Positions 59,296-64,000 of a DNA stretch of 64,000 bases are shown here, piece by piece. The notes below the pieces were generated by a model, which saw only the letters and a program-made list of their open reading frames with translations, had not been told where the DNA came from and searched no databases. The translations under genes and the position numbers were made by a program. Position 1 is the first letter of the stretch. Every line of letters starts with the position of its first letter. Source of the stretch: Sinohyriopsis cumingii (taxonomy: Eukaryota; Mollusca; Bivalvia; Unionida; Unionidae); the NCBI GenBank assembly GCA_028554795.2, contig CM068842.1, forward strand, positions 49,993,574-50,057,573, written 5' to 3'.

Positions 59296-59490
59296 CTCAA
59301 AACCCACATTTTTCCAGTCACGGACATCTGTCCAATGGGGGTGTAAGTCACAAGCTACACACACATCGTCATACAGGTCCTCGGTAGCTAAAAGTTGACG
59401 AATCTTTTTTTCCTGTAGAGTTCGAGAAGTATCCAGATGAAAACGCAAGGTTTTGAGCAAAAGGAGTCTTTCGTGACCATTTAAGGCCAT
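59221..59490 (-). CDS. Unrecognised ORF X2
   Basis: 89 codons from the ATG at 59490 (ATGGCCTTAA, which overlaps the stop of X1). Helical, with HERLLLLKTLRFHLD and EKKIRQLLATEDLYDDVCVA, then a Trp-rich end (HPHWTDVRDWKNVGF). No family recognised. Either a separate gene overlapping X1 by 10 bases or the second half of one gene split by a frameshift; the frame stays open upstream to 59574, which favours a split gene. Confidence 0.45.
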   Translation of the reverse strand: MALNGHERLLLLKTLRFHLDTSRTLQEKKIRQLLATEDLYDDVCVACDLHPHWTDVRDWKNVGFEAWTQEVAQYARELFKEKSYFSTCL

Positions 59491-59705
59491 TTGGGTGGTA
59501 AGTACTGTTCGTAAAGAGTCCACAAGGAATCGGCTGGTAAACGAAATCCCAGAAAACAAGTCACTAAGACACACACTATGCGTCGACCCAAATTGAATGG
59601 ATACAGTTCTTGTAATAATTGATGGTAATGATCCACGGTTTGAATATTTTCATTGAGTTCCTTCCACGGAATCTGTTCAATCACATGTGATAAAAACCTT
59701 GACAT
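59481..59705 (-). CDS. Unrecognised ORF X1
   Basis: 74 codons from the ATG at 59705. Helical (SHVIEQIPWKELNENIQTV, HQLLQELYPFNLGRR, LWTLYEQYLPP). The hydrophobic helix pattern recalls small helical-bundle adaptor domains, but I cannot match it to any. The start overlaps the end of the F-box-like gene 1. TATAAAAAC (59715-59724) is just upstream, rather close for a TATA box. Confidence 0.45.
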   Translation of the reverse strand: MSRFLSHVIEQIPWKELNENIQTVDHYHQLLQELYPFNLGRRIVCVLVTCFLGFRLPADSLWTLYEQYLPPKWP

Positions 59706-60169
59706 GACAGCCTGTTTTTATATTCTCTTTTTTTTTGGAGGCAATACACGTACTTTCTACCCAGAGATCTTCGTTCTCCAGTTGGAAATTTAAATGCTCC
59801 AAACTGTAACCTACAGTTCAAACTTCGTTTAGAAGTTTCCTCTTCCACTAAGCAGATTCCACGTAAAATATGTTGGTAATCCTTTAACTCGTCTTCCTCA
59901 ATACGTTGCACTAGGTGAATCTCGAAGTAACCAAAATTATGAACATGTCGATAATTGGCGACCTCAAAGTTTTGAACAATGTCTGACCACTGTAACAATT
60001 TCTGACGAATCAGTTCTCTTATACCATTCAGGTACCAGTGGTTCAAACACCGGTGACGTAACTGATGCAATTGTTCTTTACGTTTCACTTGTATTTTGAC
60101 CAGCTCTCGGTAAATGCGTTCTCTCAACTCCACAGGCAAAGCACGAATGTTCTCTTGTAAAGTATCCAT
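59681..60169 (-). CDS. F-box-like N-terminal protein 1
   Basis: 162 residues from the ATG at 60169. The N-terminus ALPVELRERIYRELV (residues 10-24) resembles the start of an F-box (LPxELxxxIxxxL), followed by a basic stretch (IQVKRKEQLHQLRH) and WYLN. A possible substrate receptor for SCF ubiquitin ligase, by analogy with F-box proteins of large DNA viruses; this is inference from a short motif. The C-terminal half has EEDELKDYQHIL and LVEEETSKRS, shared at about 45% with gene 2. The first ~150 bp are 96% identical to gene 2. Intact; the last residues overlap X1. Confidence 0.6.
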   Translation of the reverse strand: MDTLQENIRALPVELRERIYRELVKIQVKRKEQLHQLRHRCLNHWYLNGIRELIRQKLLQWSDIVQNFEVANYRHVHNFGYFEIHLVQRIEEDELKDYQHILRGICLVEEETSKRSLNCRLQFGAFKFPTGERRSLGRKYVYCLQKKREYKNRLSCQGFYHM

Positions 60170-60181
60170 GAATAGGTCATA

Positions 60182-60634
60182 CTAAATTCTCTTTTTGACA
60201 CAAGAAATGTACCGTTTGCACAGAGATGGTTTTACTTCAGTGTCGAATTTAAATCGTTTAATCACTAATTTACACATTACAATTCGTTCAGAAGTTTCCT
60301 CTTTCACTAAGTTGACATTGTGTAAAAGATGTTGGTAATTCGTTAACTCTTCCTCTGGAATTCGATGCAGTAAGTTTACAATGTAGTAGATAGAATCATC
60401 AATAGCAAACCAATCCTTTTTAAAACCAGGGGGTCGTTGATCAATGTCTGTCCAATGGAACACTTTCAACTGAATCAGTCCTTGTATAGCATTCAGGTAC
60501 CAGTGGTTCAAACACTGGTGACGTAACGGATGCAATTGTTCTTTACGTTTCACTTGTATTTTGACCAGCTCTCGGTAAATGCGTTCTCTCAAGTCCACAG
60601 GCAAAGCACGAATGTTCTCTAGCAAAGCATCCAT
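60182..60634 (-). CDS. F-box-like N-terminal protein 2
   Basis: 150 residues from the ATG at 60634; I prefer this to the upstream start at 60661 because it matches the start of gene 1 (MDxLxENIRALPVxLRER). Same layout: F-box-like ALPVDLRERIYRELV, basic IQVKRKEQLHPLRHQC, WYLN, then a diverged second half (IPEEELTNYQHLL, LVKEETSERIVM) ending in KRYISCVKKRI. Lies 12 bp upstream of gene 1. Intact. The second half probably sets target specificity, since it is where the paralogues differ. Confidence 0.6.
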   Translation of the reverse strand: MDALLENIRALPVDLRERIYRELVKIQVKRKEQLHPLRHQCLNHWYLNAIQGLIQLKVFHWTDIDQRPPGFKKDWFAIDDSIYYIVNLLHRIPEEELTNYQHLLHNVNLVKEETSERIVMCKLVIKRFKFDTEVKPSLCKRYISCVKKRI

Positions 60635-60700
60635 GAATAGGTCAGTCCGTACAATCCACAATCTTCTCCTAGATCAAAAGTAATCCACATAGTGTGTAAT

Positions 60701-61044
60701 TTATGACCACTGCCACTTAGGGTAACGCCCAAGAATCTCATTGAACTCTTTTGATGTAAACGGTTTAGAGTAATATAATAGGATGAATGCACCCTTGACC
60801 CAGAGAAATCTAACACATTGATTGACTTTTTTCACTTTCCTCTTGTGAATTGTCGACACAAAAGTTCTACAGTCACCCATTGAGATTTCACTCTGGCAAG
60901 CCCCTGCCAAACTTCCTTGTAAATCTTCTCTTGCAGTTCTTTAGGTAATGATTCAATATCGTTTTTGAAATGAAGTTTAAATACTGGTCTCGGTGATGTC
61001 CAACATTTGACTCCTAACCAATTTGGTTTCTTCTTCAACGACAT
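60701..61044 (-). pseudogene. F-box-like paralogue 3 (frameshifted)
   Basis: ATG at 61044. The first frame (to 60832) holds a longer N-terminus and the motif SLPKELQEKIYKEVW, equivalent to ALPVELRERIYRELV of genes 1 and 2, then LARVKSQWVTVELLCRQF. After a shift near 60835-60850 the frame ending at 60701 continues with RFLWVKGAFILLYYSKPFTS and KEFNEILGRY. More diverged than genes 1 and 2 and lacks the near-identical 5' block. It follows the BIR gene after 11 bp. Confidence 0.5.
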
Positions 61045-61055
61045 GGTAAGTTACT

Positions 61056-61691
61056 TCAATGTCTCGGTCCCACTAAGGATGAGTAATGACAATTCGGTGA
61101 CCATCGAGCATGTTCAACGTAGGCCGAATCTTGCGGTTCCCAGTGGTGAAGTGACACACCGCAACTGAAGCACTTGACTTTATCCCCTTCGCCCAAGTAG
61201 AAAAATCCGGCTCTGGCTAATTCTTCGGGGGTCGGTCCTCCCAGATACTTAGGCCATTTTCCTTTGAACGATAGAAGACGATTTTCAAAGTCACAGTATT
61301 CCGACAAACGCACAGGGAACGAATATTCGTCTCTCACAGGTTCGTTTCGATGAAGGTTGGGTGACATGAACAGGAGTTTGCTCAGGGCTGGATGACATCC
61401 GTAGTGGGGTAGACGTGAAGGTTGACATCCACATTTAAAACGAAACCCAGTAAAGTGTCCAAGAGGACGAGCGGCATCGCTTTCGCATCCCTCAGGTTTG
61501 ACACGCACAGCATCACTTTCCATGATCGGGGTAGTGAGAACAAAGTTCCCATGATGCTTTACGACATCGCTAAGGTCACAATGTACAGCATCGTTCCCAT
61601 CGCAAGGCTCACAATCGCATTCCACTTCAGAAGCCCCAAACCTGAATTGTGCCTTTCTGAACTTGTTTTGTGTTTCTCTGAAAGTATTCAT
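61056..61691 (-). CDS. BIR-domain (IAP-like) protein
   Basis: 211 residues with one C-terminal BIR domain (about residues 132-206): EYCDFENRLLSF, TPEELARAGFFYLGEGDKV, and zinc ligands Cys174, Cys177, His194 and Cys201, exactly C-x2-C-x16-H-x6-C. BIR proteins bind caspases or their activators and block apoptosis, as in baculovirus IAPs. No RING or second BIR follows. The N-terminal half has further Cys/His (ECDCEPCDG; FKCGCQPSRLPHYGCHP) that may form another zinc site I cannot name. Intact, with a TATA box ~55 nt upstream. Probably captured from a host and used to keep the cell alive. Confidence 0.88.
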   Translation of the reverse strand: MNTFRETQNKFRKAQFRFGASEVECDCEPCDGNDAVHCDLSDVVKHHGNFVLTTPIMESDAVRVKPEGCESDAARPLGHFTGFRFKCGCQPSRLPHYGCHPALSKLLFMSPNLHRNEPVRDEYSFPVRLSEYCDFENRLLSFKGKWPKYLGGPTPEELARAGFFYLGEGDKVKCFSCGVSLHHWEPQDSAYVEHARWSPNCHYSSLVGPRH

Positions 61692-61744
61692 CTTGTTCGC
61701 TTGGTCTTGATAGTCAGAATGAACTATCGATCTTGCCTAGGGTT

Positions 61745-61757
61745 CCTTTTTATATAC
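61745..61757 (-). promoter_or_regulatory. TATA box of the BIR gene
   Basis: GTATATAAAAAGG on the minus strand, ~55 nt upstream of the ATG at 61691, in the only intergenic gap between the polymerase and BIR genes. Confidence 0.65.
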
Positions 61758-61810
61758 AGACCAATACCGACGTGTCCATACGGTAAGGTGAAATGATTGG
61801 GAAGTCGCAC

Positions 61811-64000
61811 TCACTTCTGGTACACGATTTGATAGACTTTTTCCAAGGGTCGACTGACCATGTGGTGAGTGGGTAAACGTACAATCTTGTTGGGCTGATA
61901 GGTGGTCACTTTAAAGTGTTCATCTTCTCTAGACTGCAAGGCTTCTTTCAATACCCCAAAGTTCACCACTCGACTGGTACGATAATTCAGAGTCAGTCCT
62001 TTCACTTTACACTTCGTATGCACTTCTCCTTGTTTGTCCCCGTATTCGTAGCCGTAATTTTTAGGACCACCACTGACAAAACGTAGAATCTTGTCGTCGG
62101 GGTGCTCGTCTGTCCAGGCTCCTAAACGGTCTCCTTCGATGTCAGGGTGCTGTTGACTCGGGTGATGGATGTAAATGCAACTGTCCGTGTCAAAGTACAG
62201 GACACGTTCTCCTAACAGTTCTAAAGCTTCGTACAATTTTAAGCGAGCATGAGCTGTCACGTAAGCCGCAATGATGACATTTCCAAAAGGGTCATCTTGT
62301 ACAAAGTACAGATCTTCTTCGTAATTCACTAAGATCAAATTTTCGCGAACGACGTCCACGTGTTTCATGAATTTGGTTTTGTCATGAATCATCTGGAAGT
62401 AGCGGGAAGGTTCTGTCAAATATTCCGTCTTGAGTAAACACGGTCGTTGTGCCATTTTGCCCCACAAGCAATTTAACATCACTTTGGCAAACGATCGCCT
62501 GCCTTCGTTTTTCTCGATGTGATCTAAAGTGATGCCTTCTTGTGCCCAGTATTTCTCTTTGACTGTCTTTCGGTCTTCGGGAGTGTGACACCAGGAAGGA
62601 TAGCCACTGGCTTCTTGCTTCAGTTTCACAAAGGCATCCACGTAGTCTGCGAAAATGTCTTTCTGCGTGGGGTCACCCTTGTCGTATTGTTGTGTCTTGG
62701 GAAAGTGACAAATTTCGTATACTTGTAACAGTTGGTATCCCATGTCCAGAGCTTTGAACAATTCTACGCTGACCCACGTCCCCGTCAAGGCCCGTTCTTT
62801 CTGGGTGTAATGACAAGGTTGATCTTGGTTGCACGTTTCGGCACAAGTACGGCACAATGGAAACATCAGTTTGCCTTGACAATGGTGAGGTAAGACGGGA
62901 TGGTATAAGTTCGTGGGAGGCAAAACTTCGCACTTGATCAAGCCTTCGTATTGTCGAATGTTTTTCAGGTCGATGTGTTCCGTTAACAATTGTGGGTGCC
63001 CTGCAGGAAAGCGACAATATTTGCACACGTAGGGATACAGCGAACACACGTCCAAGTATTTGATTTCTTCTCCTTTCTCTTCGTCAGCTTGGTACAGCAA
63101 ACAGGTGGCATTGGTCCTTCCTCCGTACAAACTATTTCTCGGGTTCAGGGGGTCCATGAACTGGTAACTTTCCACGAGGCGTTTAAAGTCGGGATCGGTT
63201 TTCAAACGGTGATCGTACTCGTGTTCCCACATTTCCACCACTTGGTATCCTTCCTGTTCTAACTTTAGGCGTCGCTGACAAGTGGCCTGGTACAGGTCTT
63301 CCATGGTTCGTTGTAAAAACTGATTTTTAGTGCCACGATCAGGGTAACAGACGGGGCATCCGTGAAATAAGCAACCGTTAAATTCGTACACGATCTTGGG
63401 GTTTTCTAAGTCTCAGCCATCGACCGAATGCGTTCCGATGGTCTTTTCACCTCCTCCGTTGCGGGCATGCTGAATCCATTTGTCTTCCTTGTCGCACAAG
63501 TAATGTAACCAACGTAGGGCTTTGACCGATTATTGACGTTTGACATAGTTGGTCGCTTGAGGGCTGATGACAGCCACGGTGTTTTCAGGCATGAATCGTT
63601 GCCGGTACACTAAGGAACACGCTTTGGCAATGGTGCAAGCTTCTTTCAAGGGATCGACCCCTCCGTGTTCCATGAACAGTTCTCGAAATTTTCCACAGCA
63701 TCGACGTAAAATGTCCACGTCGGAACGGCAATACTTTAGCATTTCTTCCTGAAAGTCGAAAGGGTCGGAGGCGTGAGCCTGGTACCAAGCGTAGAAATCT
63801 TTTCGTTGTTCGGTACGCATGTTGTCGGGGTCGTAATAGTGAGCCTCGGGCAAATGGGGTAGAACCTCATGTTGATTGGCTTCCGTATTGAAAAAGTGAG
63901 GAAAGTACCCTTTAGCCATTTCTGTCATTCCAAATGTTTTTGGCATTCGACTCAAAGGCATGGCTAAGTAACTCATCGAATCTTTAAACTGCACTTGTCC
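61811..64000 (-). pseudogene. Protein-primed family B DNA polymerase, 5' end outside window, two in-frame stops
   Basis: Replicative polymerase of Polintons (pPolB). The exonuclease region (63530-64000) includes FKDSMSYLAMPLSRMPKTFG and an Exo III motif YCRSDVDIL. In the polymerase region, counted from 63391: EFNGCLFHGCP near the start, motif A DVCSLYP (114-120), motif B FAKVMLNCLWGK (301-312) and motif C YFDTDS (399-404), all with catalytic residues present. The frame is broken only by TAA at 63530-63532 and TGA at 63413-63415, both between the exonuclease and polymerase regions; no frameshift is seen. The gene starts to the right of the window. Confidence 0.94.

Larger units (their letters stand above)
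47228..64000 (-). mobile_element. Polinton/Maverick (adintovirus-like) element, right end missing
   Basis: The set of genes is diagnostic: protein-primed family B DNA polymerase, retroviral-type integrase with chromodomain, FtsK/HerA-like packaging ATPase, adenain-type protease, double-jelly-roll major capsid protein, single-jelly-roll penton and a pVI-like protein, all on the minus strand over about 17 kb. Polintons are 15-20 kb self-synthesising DNA transposons with virus-like capsid genes. GC content is clearly higher than in the flank. The copy carries at least a dozen inactivating lesions. The left end is placed only approximately at the 47228 tandem repeat. Confidence 0.92.

Noticed and set aside
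61408-61430. Cassette-promoter-like word (GACGTGAAGGTTGACATCC) inside the BIR gene
   Set aside because: It lies within coding sequence, matches only about 16 of 20 positions, and has no cassette gene below it; probably chance.
51338-63532. Alternative genetic code or programmed readthrough to explain the in-frame stops
   Set aside because: TAA, TAG and TGA are all found inside frames, and many breaks are frameshifts or duplications, so no single reassignment explains them.

Overview
The first ~47.2 kb are AT-rich, gene-poor animal nuclear DNA: long microsatellites, many minisatellites, two tRNA-derived SINE families, small non-autonomous DNA transposons (one hAT-like, one piggyBac-like), a decayed Ty3/gypsy retrotransposon (about 21.6-24.4 kb, minus strand), a LINE reverse-transcriptase scrap (39.6-39.9 kb) and a long foldback repeat (33.4-34.7 kb). 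I found no convincing host gene there. The style of repeats and the gene content of the element at the right suggest a marine invertebrate, perhaps a mollusc; that is inference only.

From about 47.2 kb to the right edge the sequence is a Polinton/Maverick (adintovirus-like) element, with every gene on the minus strand and the right end missing. From right to left: protein-primed family B DNA polymerase (cut by the window edge), a BIR-domain (IAP-like) protein, three tandem paralogues with an F-box-like N-terminal motif, a cluster of unknown ORFs, packaging ATPase, two related small basic proteins, a Lys/Pro-rich protein, integrase with chromodomain, a small membrane protein, penton (minor capsid), a pVI-like basic protein, double-jelly-roll major capsid protein, two small ORFs, adenain-type cysteine protease, and finally an array of three small helical-protein genes.

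The most unusual feature is that terminal array (47.5-50.0 kb). Each of its three genes has the same promoter box 64-70 bp upstream of its ATG, and each ends in a canonical replication-dependent histone 3' processing signal: a 6-bp stem with a UUUC loop, followed 12 nt later by a purine-rich GAAAAGA element. The encoded proteins are not histones. This suggests a virus-like element that ties a family of small coiled-coil proteins to S-phase, poly(A)-independent mRNA processing.

Most core genes are broken by frameshifts, in-frame stops and short tandem duplications, and the integrase has lost its catalytic glutamate. The BIR gene, two F-box-like genes and the histone-type cassettes remain open. 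The copy is therefore probably dead as a transposon or virus but may still carry expressible accessory genes. Some frameshifts lie in homopolymers and could be sequencing errors.
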